A stretch of 64,000 nt of DNA from Actinomycetes bacterium (GTDB lineage: Bacteria > Actinomycetota > Thermoleophilia > Gaiellales > F1-60-MAGs149), in assembly GCA_025360225.1 (NCBI GenBank), contig JANYCN010000021.1, positions 1 through 64,000 on the forward strand, read 5' to 3'. Below are positions 54,678 through 63,890 of this stretch, piece by piece. A program made the position numbers and the translations under genes. The stretch's first letter is position 1, and the number at the start of each line of letters is the position of its first letter. The notes under the pieces are model-generated. The model was not told where the DNA came from and made no database searches. It saw only the letters and a program-made list of their open reading frames with translations.

Positions 54678-56035
54678 GACATCACCAGGCTCGGCAGGTC
54701 GGCGGCGGCGTCGGCAAGGTATGCCGTCGTGTACGTCCCGCCGCGGAAACGGTCCTCGACGAGGATGTCACGGAACAGCTCGCGCGTCGTCGACACGCCA
54801 TCCACCTCGGTCTCGGCGAGGCCACGCAGCGCGCGGGCGATGCACGCCTCGCGCGTGTCGGCCCAGAAGATCAGCTTCGCCACGAGCGAGTCGTAGTTCG
54901 GTGGGATCCGGTACCCCTCAAACGCGTGGGTGTCGACGCGCACGCCCAGCCCGAGCGGCGGGCGAAAGCGCGTCATCGTGCCGGCGCTCGGCATGAAGTT
55001 GCGCGACGGGTCCTCGGCGTTTAACCGCAGCTCGATCGCGTGCCCGCGGAGCGTCGCGCGGCCGGTCTGCTCGAGCGGCAGACCGCTGGCAACGCGAAGC
55101 TGCCCGCGGACGAGGTCGATGCCGGTCACAGCCTCGGTCACCGGGTGCTCGACCTGAAGCCGCGTGTTCATCTCCATGAAGTAGAACCGCCGGTCAGCGC
55201 CGACGAGGAACTCGATCGTGCCGGCGTTGCGGTAGCCGATGTGCCGGCACGCCTGCTCGGCGGCCGTCGCCATCGCGTCACGCGTCGCGTCGTCGAGGAA
55301 CGGCGATGGCGCCTCCTCGAGCAGCTTCTGGTGCCGGCGCTGGATCGAGCACTCGCGCTCGCCGCAGATCAGGATGCCGCCCTGCCCGTCACAGAGGACC
55401 TGGATCTCGACGTGGTGGGCCGCGACCACCGCCTTCTCGAGGTACATGCCGCCGTCGCCGAACGCCGCCAGCGCCTCCTGCGAGGCCTGCGTGAACAGGT
55501 CGGCGAGATCGGCGGGGTCCTCGACGAGGCGCATGCCTCGGCCACCACCACCGGCCGCGGCCTTCAGGAGCACCGGGTAGCCGGCTGCCTCGGCGAGCGG
55601 CCGAGCATCGTCCGCGGACGCGAGCCGACCCGGCGAGCCCGGCACGAGCGGCAGCCCAGCGGCGCGCATCGCGTCCTTGGCGCTCGCCTTGTCGCCCATC
55701 ACCTCCATGATCTCCGGCGACGGGCCGATGAAGATCAGGTCGTTCTCCGAGCAGGCGCGCACGAACGTCGGGTTCTCGGAGAGGAACCCGTAGCCCGGGT
55801 GGATCGCATCACAGCCGGTGATCTGGGCGGCGGCGATAACGTTCGCCTGGTTCAGGTAGGACAGGTTCGGCGGCGGCGGGCCGATGCAGACGGCGCGGTC
55901 AGCGAGACGCACCGCAAGCGAGTCGCGGTCAGCCGTCGAGTAGACCGCAACCGCCTCGATGCCGAGCTCGTGGCAGGCCCGGATCACGCGAACGGCGATC
56001 TCCCCGCGGTTCGCGACGAGGACGCGGCGGATCAC
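54674..56035 (-). CDS. accC: Acetyl-CoA carboxylase biotin carboxylase subunit
   Basis: VLVANRGEIAVRVIRACHELGIEAVAVYSTADRDSLAVRLADRAVCIGPPPPNLSYLN...GGGGRGMRLV...FMEMNTRLQVEHPVTE. Confidence 0.97.
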   Translation of the reverse strand: MIRRVLVANRGEIAVRVIRACHELGIEAVAVYSTADRDSLAVRLADRAVCIGPPPPNLSYLNQANVIAAAQITGCDAIHPGYGFLSENPTFVRACSENDLIFIGPSPEIMEVMGDKASAKDAMRAAGLPLVPGSPGRLASADDARPLAEAAGYPVLLKAAAGGGGRGMRLVEDPADLADLFTQASQEALAAFGDGGMYLEKAVVAAHHVEIQVLCDGQGGILICGERECSIQRRHQKLLEEAPSPFLDDATRDAMATAAEQACRHIGYRNAGTIEFLVGADRRFYFMEMNTRLQVEHPVTEAVTGIDLVRGQLRVASGLPLEQTGRATLRGHAIELRLNAEDPSRNFMPSAGTMTRFRPPLGLGVRVDTHAFEGYRIPPNYDSLVAKLIFWADTREACIARALRGLAETEVDGVSTTRELFRDILVEDRFRGGTYTTAYLADAAADLPSLVMS

Positions 56036-57789
56036 TCGAGCTCGAAGAGTGGCTGGCCGAACTCGACGCCGGAGCCGTCGTCGGCGACGATCCGAGCGAT
56101 CACGCCGGCGTGATCGGAGCGCAGCTCGTTGAACAGCTTCATCGCCTCGAGAAGACAGACGGTCTGCCCCACCTCGACGCGGTCGCCCACCTGGACGAAC
56201 GGCGGGTCACCCGGGCTCGGCGAGAGGTAGAAGTTGCCGACCATCGGGCTCGTGATCACCGTCCTCGGCGCCACAGCGGGAGCGACCGGTGCCGCCGCGG
56301 CGACGGCGGGAGACGCGGCGACGACGTAGGGCACCGCCGGGCGGTCGTCCTGCTTGCGGACGGTGATGCGGGTGCCGCCGTCCTCGATCGTCAGCTCGGA
56401 CGCCCCCGAGTCCTCGAGGATCTGCACGAGCTGACGTACCCGCTCGACCTCCTGCGGCTGGGCCGCGCGCGCCATCGCCGCGTTTGGGAAGTCTCGGCCG
56501 CGGACGTGCTCGAGCAGCGCTCGCGCATCGTCGCCGAACAGGGCGACGAGGCAGAGCTCCTCCTCCGAGCTGGCGACGCCTTCAGCGAGCGCGCGCGCCT
56601 CGTCGATCCCCGGCACCTCGATCTCCGACTCCGCTGGCTCCTGGCGCGCGGCAGCCGCGGCAACGTCCGGTGCGATCGGCCCGGGCGTCTGGCCCCACTC
56701 GCCGAGAACCAGCTGGCGCATCTCCTCCGTCATCTGCTGCCAGCGAGCACCGGAGAGGACGTGATCGACCGCCTGACGGACGATCAGCGTGCCGATCGGC
56801 GACGCTGTCGGCGGCGAGCCGATCTCGGCGCGGACGACGTGAAACTCCTCAAGCACCTCCTGGAGCCGGTCGGAGGCGTCGATGCGCGCGAGCCGGCGCT
56901 CGAGGTTCGCGATCAGCCCCGAGTTGACACGGTTCAACGCGGCGAGGAGCGACACGTGTGGCGATACCGGCGGAACGGCCTCGCCCGAACCGAGCAGGTG
57001 ATCGATGCGTGCTGCGGTCGCCCAGAGCCGCTCACGGTCGAGCGGCGACTCGAGCGACTGCATGAGAAGCTCAGAGGCCGGCCGGTGTCCGCCGATCGCG
57101 ACGGCGTATGACGCCGTGGCGATCGGGTCGGCGCCGGCCTGGCCAGCGGCGAGCGCGACGGCCAGCGCCGTGCCGCCGGTGCCCTGGCAGTACAGGCCAA
57201 CGGGGATGCCGGCGGCCTCGCGCAGCGCGATCACGAGACGACCTGCGGTCGCGCCATCCAGCTGCCCGGCCGGGTCGTGCAGCATCACCCGGTCAGCGCC
57301 GAGGTCGCGCAGCCGACGTGCCCGCTCGAGCAGGAACTCGTCGCCGCCCGGCGCGTCGGCGTAGACCAGCCCGGCGTAGAGACGCCCGCCCGCCTCGCGG
57401 ATCGCGTTCGCCGCAACCTCGAGGTCGTCGGCATCGTTCAACGGGTCGTGCAGGCGGAAGATGTCGATGCCCGACTCGGCGGCGCAGAGGATGAAGCGGC
57501 GCACGAGATCGTTCTGCGCCGGACGCGCGCCGACGAGGAACGCGCCACGCAGTGCCATCGCAAGCGGCGTGCGCGTCGCGCGGCTGCGGTAGAGGCGGAT
57601 GCGCTCCCACGGGCTCTCGATGCCGCGGTTGATCGCCTCACGGAAGCAGCCACCGCCTGAGACCTCGAGGGCGTGAAAGCCACCACCATCGAGCTCCTCG
57701 GCGAGTTCGAGCAGGCGACCTGTCGGAACGCGACCGGCGAGCGGCTCCTGCCCGAGCAGGCGCAGCGTGGTGTCGATGAAGCGAGGCAA
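56032..57789 (-). CDS. Fusion: pyruvate/oxaloacetate-carboxyltransferase-like domain (apparently degenerate) + AccB-type biotin carboxyl carrier domain
   Basis: N-term FIDTTLRLLGQEPLAGR...GIDIFRLHDPLND...VMLHDPAGQL...VGLYCQGTGGTALAVALAAGQAGAD; C-term ITSPMVGNFYLSPSPGDPPFVQVGDRVEVGQTVCLLEAMKLFNEL. Confidence 0.88.
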   Translation of the reverse strand: MPRFIDTTLRLLGQEPLAGRVPTGRLLELAEELDGGGFHALEVSGGGCFREAINRGIESPWERIRLYRSRATRTPLAMALRGAFLVGARPAQNDLVRRFILCAAESGIDIFRLHDPLNDADDLEVAANAIREAGGRLYAGLVYADAPGGDEFLLERARRLRDLGADRVMLHDPAGQLDGATAGRLVIALREAAGIPVGLYCQGTGGTALAVALAAGQAGADPIATASYAVAIGGHRPASELLMQSLESPLDRERLWATAARIDHLLGSGEAVPPVSPHVSLLAALNRVNSGLIANLERRLARIDASDRLQEVLEEFHVVRAEIGSPPTASPIGTLIVRQAVDHVLSGARWQQMTEEMRQLVLGEWGQTPGPIAPDVAAAAARQEPAESEIEVPGIDEARALAEGVASSEEELCLVALFGDDARALLEHVRGRDFPNAAMARAAQPQEVERVRQLVQILEDSGASELTIEDGGTRITVRKQDDRPAVPYVVAASPAVAAAAPVAPAVAPRTVITSPMVGNFYLSPSPGDPPFVQVGDRVEVGQTVCLLEAMKLFNELRSDHAGVIARIVADDGSGVEFGQPLFELE

Positions 57790-57797
57790 CGGCAGGA

Positions 57798-58364
57798 TCA
57801 GGCGCGGGACATGTAGCGGCCTTCGCGGGTGTCGACCTTGATCCGGTCACCCACGTTGACGAACAGCGGCACCTTCAACGTCGCGCCGGTCTCGAGCGTC
57901 GCGGGCTTCAACACGTTGTTCACCGTGTCGCCCTTCACCCCGGGTTCCGTCTCGGTCACCTCGAGCTCGACGGAGGCCGGCAGCTGCAGCCCGGCGGGCA
58001 CGCCGTCGACGAGCAGGAGCGACACGGTGTCGCCGATCTTGACGTACTGCAGCTCGTCCGCTGCCGCCTTGCGCGGCAGGTGGATCTGCTCGAACGTCTC
58101 GGTGTTCATCAGCACCACGGCGTCGCCGTCCTCGTACACGTACTGGACGTCCTCGACGGACGTGTGGATGCGCGTGAACTTCTCGCCGGCACGAAACGTG
58201 CGATCGATCACGAGCCCGGTGTCGAACCCCTTCAGCTTGGTGCGCACGAACGCGCCACCCTTACCCGGCTTGACGTGCTGGAACTCGACGATCCGGTAGA
58301 TCGTCCCCTCCACGTCGATGTGCATGCCGTTCTTGAACTCGTTCGTGGAGACCATCTCAGCCAT
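57798..58364 (-). CDS. efp: Elongation factor P
   Basis: VSTNEFKNGMHIDVEGTIYRIVEFQHVKPGKGGAFVRTKLK...VEDVQYVYEDGD...GDTVNNVLKPATLETGATLKVPLFVNVGDRIKVDTREGRYMSR. Confidence 0.97.
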   Translation of the reverse strand: MAEMVSTNEFKNGMHIDVEGTIYRIVEFQHVKPGKGGAFVRTKLKGFDTGLVIDRTFRAGEKFTRIHTSVEDVQYVYEDGDAVVLMNTETFEQIHLPRKAAADELQYVKIGDTVSLLLVDGVPAGLQLPASVELEVTETEPGVKGDTVNNVLKPATLETGATLKVPLFVNVGDRIKVDTREGRYMSRA

Positions 58365-58425
58365 CGTGCGTCTTAGCGTAGACCAGGCTGTCCCATGCCC
58401 TCGCAGACACGCCGCGAAGGGACGG

Positions 58426-58872
58426 TCAGCGAGCAGCCGGCGGCGACCCGGCCGCGAGCCACGCGATCGCCTCGCGGTAGCCGTCCGCGCCCTTGCCCCA
58501 GATGCGATGGGCAACCACGCCGTCCAGCACGGAGTGGCGGCGAAACGGCTCTCGCTCCATCACGTTTGAGAGGTGCACCTCGACGATCGGCGCGTAGGTG
58601 GCGAGGAACTCGGCGGCGTCGCGGATCGCGTAGGAGGAGTGCGTCCACGCACCGGGATTGAGGATCACCCCGGACGCGACGCCAGCGAGGTCGTGGAGGT
58701 GCTCGACGAGCGCTCCCTCGTGGTTCGTCTGAAAGCACTGCGCGGTGTCGCCGGTCTCCTGCGCCCACGTCGCGCAGGACGCCTCGAGCGCCGCCAGCGT
58801 CAACGTGCCGTAGACCGCCGGATCGCGCCGGCCGAGCAGGTTCAGGTTGACGCCGTGGACGACCGCGATCAC
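58426..58872 (-). CDS. aroQ: 3-dehydroquinate dehydratase, type II
   Basis: VVHGVNLNLLGRRDPAVYGTLTL...CFQTNHEGALVEHLHDL...ILNPGAWTHSSYAIRDA...EVHLSNVMEREPFRRHSVL. Confidence 0.96.
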   Translation of the reverse strand: MIAVVHGVNLNLLGRRDPAVYGTLTLAALEASCATWAQETGDTAQCFQTNHEGALVEHLHDLAGVASGVILNPGAWTHSSYAIRDAAEFLATYAPIVEVHLSNVMEREPFRRHSVLDGVVAHRIWGKGADGYREAIAWLAAGSPPAAR

Positions 58873-60329
58873 GCGACACGCTCCACGGCGGCGCGGACGA
58901 GCGCCGGGTCAACCTCGATGCCGTGCACGGGCGCCCCGACAGCGTCGAGCAGCACGAACCGCGTACGGCCGGCGACGCGCTTCTTGTCGGACTCGATGAG
59001 CGCCAGCACCTGGTCGACGTCGACGCCGGGTGCGCGGACGGGGAGGCCAAGCCTGACAAGCAGCGCCTCCGTCTCGACGGCGACCGACGGGTCGAGACCG
59101 CGGACCCGCTCGGAGAGCCACAGCGCCGCGACGAGCCCGACGGCGACCGCCTCGCCGTGCAGGAGCTCGCCGTATCCCGCGGCCGCCTCGACGCCATGCC
59201 CGATCGTGTGCCCGAGGTTGAGGAAGGCGCGGATCCCTCGCTCGGTCGGATCCTCCGTGACGACGCGCACCTTGTACGCGCTCGTCCGGCGTACGAGCTC
59301 GAGCGGCTCGGCCGCCTCCAGTCCGCTCCAGCCGCTCAGGAGCGCGGTCTTCACCGCCTCGGCAAGCCCGGCGGCACGCTCACGAGCCGGGAGAGTGACG
59401 AGGAGATCGGGGTCGCAGACGACGGCCTCTGGCAGGTGGAACGCGCCAACGTCGTTCTTCGCGGCGACGTTGATCCCCGTCTTTCCGCCGATCGCAGCAT
59501 CGACCTGTCCGACGATCGTCGTCGGGACGGCGATCCAGCTGATACCGCGGCGGAAGCTGGCGGCGGCGAACCCGGCGACGTCGGTGATCGTGCCGCCGCC
59601 GATCGCCACGACGACGTCTCGGCGCTCCAGACGGGCGTCCGCCAGCGCCCGCCAGAGCCGCTCGACGCCGGCGACGGACTTCGCCTCCTCACCGCCGTGG
59701 ACGAGCACGACGTCGCCGACCTGGTCGACGAGGTGCGCGACCGCCTCGTCGACGACGGTCACCGCGTTGCGATCGCCGACGAACGCGCGAAGGTCGCGGC
59801 TCGCGCCGGGGCGGACGACGGGCGAGCCGAGGATCGCAGCGGCGACGGCTTCCGGAGCAGCCGTCGCGTCGACGTAGCGGTCAGCCGCCGCCGCGTACGT
59901 CGCTGCGCGCTCGGCGTGCAGCGCGCGAAAGCGCCTCTCGTCCCGGGCGAGCGGGCGGTGGTCGGCGTCGGTCGAGACGCGTGACCAGGCCGTGTCGGCG
60001 TCGACGTCGAGCCAGACGACCGTCGCGCCCTGCGCGAGCAGCGTCATCGTAGGCTCACGGAGCGCGCCGCCGCCGAGGGCGATCACCCGCGGCCCATCGA
60101 CGAGCAGCCCGGCGATCACCACGCGCTCCCGCTCACGGAACCCTGTCTCACCCTCCGCGGCGAAGATCGCCGGCACGTCCATCGCGGCCTGCGCACAGAT
60201 CGCGTCGTCGGCGTCAACGAAGCTCGTCCGCAGGCGCGCCGCAAGAAGTCGCCCGACGGTGGTCTTCCCGGCGCCCATGAAGCCGACGAGGACCAGCGGG
60301 CGATCACACGCCGTTGTGACGCTGCTCAC
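58869..60329 (-). CDS. Bifunctional shikimate kinase / 3-dehydroquinate synthase (AroK-AroB fusion)
   Basis: N-term LVLVGFMGAGKTTVGRLLAARL..FVDADDAI..FRERE; C-term AIGGGTITDVAGFAAASFRRGISWIAVPTTIVGQVDAAIGGKTGIN...NLGHTIGHGVEAAAGYGELLHGEAVAVGL. Confidence 0.95.
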   Translation of the reverse strand: MSSVTTACDRPLVLVGFMGAGKTTVGRLLAARLRTSFVDADDAICAQAAMDVPAIFAAEGETGFRERERVVIAGLLVDGPRVIALGGGALREPTMTLLAQGATVVWLDVDADTAWSRVSTDADHRPLARDERRFRALHAERAATYAAAADRYVDATAAPEAVAAAILGSPVVRPGASRDLRAFVGDRNAVTVVDEAVAHLVDQVGDVVLVHGGEEAKSVAGVERLWRALADARLERRDVVVAIGGGTITDVAGFAAASFRRGISWIAVPTTIVGQVDAAIGGKTGINVAAKNDVGAFHLPEAVVCDPDLLVTLPARERAAGLAEAVKTALLSGWSGLEAAEPLELVRRTSAYKVRVVTEDPTERGIRAFLNLGHTIGHGVEAAAGYGELLHGEAVAVGLVAALWLSERVRGLDPSVAVETEALLVRLGLPVRAPGVDVDQVLALIESDKKRVAGRTRFVLLDAVGAPVHGIEVDPALVRAAVERVA

Positions 60330-61519
60330 GGCTCTCGGCGCCAGGCGATCCGCTCGAGGTATGCGGCGACCGTCGAGATCATGTCGCCGACGGAGTCACC
60401 GCCGAACTTCTCGCGCACGCAGCGGGCGACCTCGTACGCCATCACCGCCTCGGCGACGACCGCCGCCGCCGCGACCGCGGTCGTGTCTGATCGCTCGACG
60501 AGCGCAGCCGCGCTCTCGTGCGTGTCGATCGTCGCGGTCTGCAACGGCCGCATCAGCGTCGGCAGGGGCTTCATCGCGATCCGGACGACGATCGGCTCAC
60601 CGTTCGACATGCCGCCCTCGAGCCCGCCAGCGCGGTTCGTCGAGCGACGGAAGGAGCCGCCGACGAAGGCGATCTCGTCGTGCACCTGCGAGCCCCGGAG
60701 GGAGGCGTTGGCGAACCCGTCGCCGAGCTCCACGCCCTTCATCGCCTGGATGCCAACGGCAGCGGCGGCGAGGCGCGCGTCGAGGCGTAGGCGCGGCTCG
60801 GTGTACGAGCCAAGACCCGGCGGACAGCCGAAGATGCGCACCTCGACGATGCCACCGAGGGTGTCCCGATCGGCCTTCGCGGCGTCGATCTCGGCGATCA
60901 TCCGCGCCTCCGTCTCGGCGTGCAGACAGCCCGTCTCCGAGCTGTCGAGGCGCGCGAAGTCGGCCGCTGAGAGGTCTGGCTGCGCCGGGCAGGCGACCGC
61001 GCCGATGCGCGTCACGTGCCCGTGCACCGTGATGCCGAGCAGCGCCAGCAAGTCCTTGCAGATCGCGCCGACGGCAACACGCGCGCAGGTCTCGCGCGCG
61101 GAGGCGCGCTCGAGAACGTCTCGGACGTCGTCGAGCTCGTACTTCATCACGCCCGACAGGTCGGCGTGGCCCGGTCGTGGCACGACGACCTTGCGCGACC
61201 GACGCGCCGCGACGTCCTCGATCGCCGCGTCGTCGACCGCCCAGGCGCTCATCGCGGCGCCCCAGTTCGCGTGGTCGGCGTTCCACACGATCAGCGACAC
61301 CGGCCCGCCAAGCGTGCGGCCGTGCCGCATGCCACCGAGGATCTCCGCCGCGTCCGTCTCGATGCGCTGCCGCGGCGACCGCCCGTACCCTGCCTGGCGC
61401 CGCGCGAGGTCGCGCGCCATCCGCTCGCGATCGACGACGAGGCCAGCTGGCAGTCCCGCGATGGTCGCGCTGATGCCCGGACCATGCGACTGGCCGGAGG
61501 TGACGAGCGTGAGGTCCAC
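60326..61519 (-). CDS. aroC: Chorismate synthase
   Basis: LTLVTSGQSHGPGISATIAGLPAGLVVDRERMARDLARRQAGYGRSPRQRIETDAAEILGG...GLEGGMSNGEPIVVRIAMKPLPTL; GTG start. Confidence 0.96.
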   Translation of the reverse strand: MDLTLVTSGQSHGPGISATIAGLPAGLVVDRERMARDLARRQAGYGRSPRQRIETDAAEILGGMRHGRTLGGPVSLIVWNADHANWGAAMSAWAVDDAAIEDVAARRSRKVVVPRPGHADLSGVMKYELDDVRDVLERASARETCARVAVGAICKDLLALLGITVHGHVTRIGAVACPAQPDLSAADFARLDSSETGCLHAETEARMIAEIDAAKADRDTLGGIVEVRIFGCPPGLGSYTEPRLRLDARLAAAAVGIQAMKGVELGDGFANASLRGSQVHDEIAFVGGSFRRSTNRAGGLEGGMSNGEPIVVRIAMKPLPTLMRPLQTATIDTHESAAALVERSDTTAVAAAAVVAEAVMAYEVARCVREKFGGDSVGDMISTVAAYLERIAWRREP

Positions 61520-61550
61520 CCTCCGAGGGTACCAGCCGTACACTGGCGTC

Positions 61551-62174
61551 GTGCCGGATCTCACCCCCGACGAGCTGCTCTCCACCACCCGTTCGGTGCG
61601 TCGTCGGCTCGACCTCGACCGCCCGGTGCCTGCAACGGTGATCGACGAGTGCCTCTCCCTGGCCGTCCAGGCGCCGACCTCCGTGAACCGCCAGCACTGG
61701 CACTTCGTCGTCGTCACGGACGCTCCGCGGCGAGCAGCGCTCGGCGAGCTCTACCGCCGAGCCTGGTCGGACTACGCTCGCGGGCAGTCGCCGTTTCACG
61801 ACCGGCCGGGCGAGCCAGGCCCGGCCGCATCGTCGCGTTACCTCGCGCGGGTGATCGACCGCGTCCCCGTCCTGCTCGTCCCCTGCGTTGAGGGACGGCC
61901 CGAGGGGGGCGCGAACGCGGCCCTCGCCGAGCTCTACGGCTCGGTCGTGCAGGCCAGCTGGAGCTTCCAGCTGGCGCTACGCGCTCGCGGTCTCGGCTCG
62001 GTCTTCACCACCTACCATCTCGACTACGAGCGAGAGGCCGCAGCGATCCTCGGCATCCCCTACGCCGAGGTGACGCAGGTCGCGCTGCTGCCCGTCGCCT
62101 ACACCGTCGGCACGGAGTTCAAGCCGGCCCCTCGCCGACCGATGGCAGAGGTCGTGCACCGGGAGCGGTGGTAG
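61551..62174 (+). CDS. Nitroreductase-family protein
   Basis: TTRSVRRRLDLDRPVPATVIDECLSLAVQAPTSVNRQHWHFVVV...ASWSFQLALRARGLGSVFTT; GTG start. Confidence 0.88.
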   Translation: MPDLTPDELLSTTRSVRRRLDLDRPVPATVIDECLSLAVQAPTSVNRQHWHFVVVTDAPRRAALGELYRRAWSDYARGQSPFHDRPGEPGPAASSRYLARVIDRVPVLLVPCVEGRPEGGANAALAELYGSVVQASWSFQLALRARGLGSVFTTYHLDYEREAAAILGIPYAEVTQVALLPVAYTVGTEFKPAPRRPMAEVVHRERW

Positions 62175-62658
62175 CTCCCAGCCGAACGCGCGTGCGTCGG
62201 TGGCGTTCGGCGAAGGCGGCGAGGAGCAGCCGTCGAACGACGAGCCGGTCGACGATCCGGCCAAGGCTCCCGAACGGGAGGGCGTAGTGGACGATGTCGG
62301 TGAGCTCAACCACGTCGCCGACCTCGCGGAACCGGTGCTCGTGGCACCACGAGCGAAACGGCCCGCTGAGCATCCGGTCAACGATCAGGGTCGGCGCCAA
62401 CACGACCTCGATCTCCATCCGCCACCGTTGGCGGAACGGGATCGGGCGCTGCCGGACGTGGAGCTCGATGTGATCACCCTGCGTGATCGGGAACGAGCCG
62501 ACGATACGCACCACGCGCGTTCCCGCCGGTGAGATCAGCGCAGCGTTCCGGGTGTCGAGGTGGAAGGCAAAGCACTCGGCGATCGTCGTCGGGATCAGCG
62601 ATGAGACGACCAGCCGTGGCCGGGCTGCCAACCGATCTCGAGGCCAGCGGAGGATCAC
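62119..62658 (-). CDS. SRPBCC/START-like family protein
   Basis: SLIPTTIAECFAFHLDTRNAALISP...FREVGDVVELTDIVHYALPFGSLGRIVDRLVV. Confidence 0.75.
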   Translation of the reverse strand: MILRWPRDRLAARPRLVVSSLIPTTIAECFAFHLDTRNAALISPAGTRVVRIVGSFPITQGDHIELHVRQRPIPFRQRWRMEIEVVLAPTLIVDRMLSGPFRSWCHEHRFREVGDVVELTDIVHYALPFGSLGRIVDRLVVRRLLLAAFAERHRRTRVRLGATTAPGARPLPSVGEGPA

Positions 62659-63815
62659 CGCTCCTCGAGGAACCGGTCAGGCGACAGGCGCTCGACACCC
62701 TCGATGGTGCGGGACGATCCGCGCGTCACCTGCTCGGCGACGATCCGTCCGATGCCGGGCGCGGACTGGAAACCGGCGCCGCCCGCACCAAGCGCTGCAA
62801 ACACGCCGGGTCGCCCGCGGTACGGACCGACGGACGGGTCGCCGTCGGGCGAGATCGGATAGATGCCGGCCCAGACGCCGCCAAGGGTGAGCTCGCCAAC
62901 GCCGGGAAGCCGATCCTCGAGCGCCTCGCCGACGGCAACGAGGAACGCCGGGTCGTCGGAGCCGCGACGGAACCGGTCTGGGTCGTCGTCAACGCGCAGG
63001 AGATCCTCCGTGTGCAGCCCTGCGACAAGACGGCCGGGCCCATCATCGCGGAAGTAGAGGCCGAGCCGCCCGGCGCCCGGCACGTAGTCCATCACCGACG
63101 GCACGTGGTAGGCGAGCGGACGGCGGAGCCGTGCGAACAGCGCCTCGTGGCGCTGTGGCCGAACGCACGCAGGGGCACCGAGGAGCGCACCGACCCGCCC
63201 GGCCCATCCGCCGGCGGCGTTCACCACGGTGTCCGCCTCGAGCACGCGGTCGCCAGCCCGGAGGCGATACCCGCCGCCCGCTCGCTCGTCACAGCCGACG
63301 AGCTCGCAGCCCTGGATGATCGTGCCGCCCGCCGCTCGCACGAGGTCGGCAAGGGCGGAACAGGCGAGCACCGGATCGGCGTACCCGTCGTTTGGCCCCC
63401 AGAGCGCCGAGGACACATCATCGAGGCGCATCGCGGGAACGAGCTCGCTGATCTCGTCCGGGCCGAGCACGGTGGCATCGGCGACGCCGAGCTCGTGCTG
63501 GTGGCGCACGCTGGCGGCGAACGCCGCGTCATCGACAGCACCGTGCCCAAGGCGCAGGTAGCCGTTCCGCACGATGCGAAGCCCACGGTCACGCTCGAGC
63601 CGCGCGAACACGCCTATGCTGTAAGCGCGGATCGCGATTGACAGCCGGTCGAGGTACTGCGTCTCGATGATCCCGACCGCGAGGCCGCTCGAGCCGCAGC
63701 CCACCGTTCCCTTCTCGAGCACCGTCACCGTCCCGCTGCCGTGCTCGAGCAGCTCCAACGCGACGCAGAGCCCGATCGCACCGGCACCGACCACGACGAT
63801 CGTTCGAGGAGCCAC
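62655..63815 (-). CDS. FAD-dependent oxidoreductase (DAO family)
   Basis: TIVVVGAGAIGLCVALELLEHGSGTVTVLEKGTVGCGSSGLAVG...VVNAAGGWAGRVGALLG...PDGDPSVGPYRGRPGVFAALGAGGAGFQSAPGIGRIVAE. Confidence 0.92.
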   Translation of the reverse strand: MAPRTIVVVGAGAIGLCVALELLEHGSGTVTVLEKGTVGCGSSGLAVGIIETQYLDRLSIAIRAYSIGVFARLERDRGLRIVRNGYLRLGHGAVDDAAFAASVRHQHELGVADATVLGPDEISELVPAMRLDDVSSALWGPNDGYADPVLACSALADLVRAAGGTIIQGCELVGCDERAGGGYRLRAGDRVLEADTVVNAAGGWAGRVGALLGAPACVRPQRHEALFARLRRPLAYHVPSVMDYVPGAGRLGLYFRDDGPGRLVAGLHTEDLLRVDDDPDRFRRGSDDPAFLVAVGEALEDRLPGVGELTLGGVWAGIYPISPDGDPSVGPYRGRPGVFAALGAGGAGFQSAPGIGRIVAEQVTRGSSRTIEGVERLSPDRFLEER

Positions 63816-63830
63816 ACGGCGAGCTTACAC

Positions 63831-63840
63831 GTTTCGAAAC
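63831..63840. promoter_or_regulatory. Perfect 10-bp palindrome in divergent promoter region
   Basis: GTTTCGAAAC between 63815(-) and 63891(+). Confidence 0.4.
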
Positions 63841-63890
63841 ACACCGCGAGCGCCCTAGAACGCCATGCCCTCGCACGGTACGGTGTGCTC

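Noticed and set aside
60326-61519. Chorismate synthase GQSHG instead of the usual GESHG near the N-terminus
   Set aside because: Single substitution in an otherwise canonical enzyme; not enough to claim altered function.
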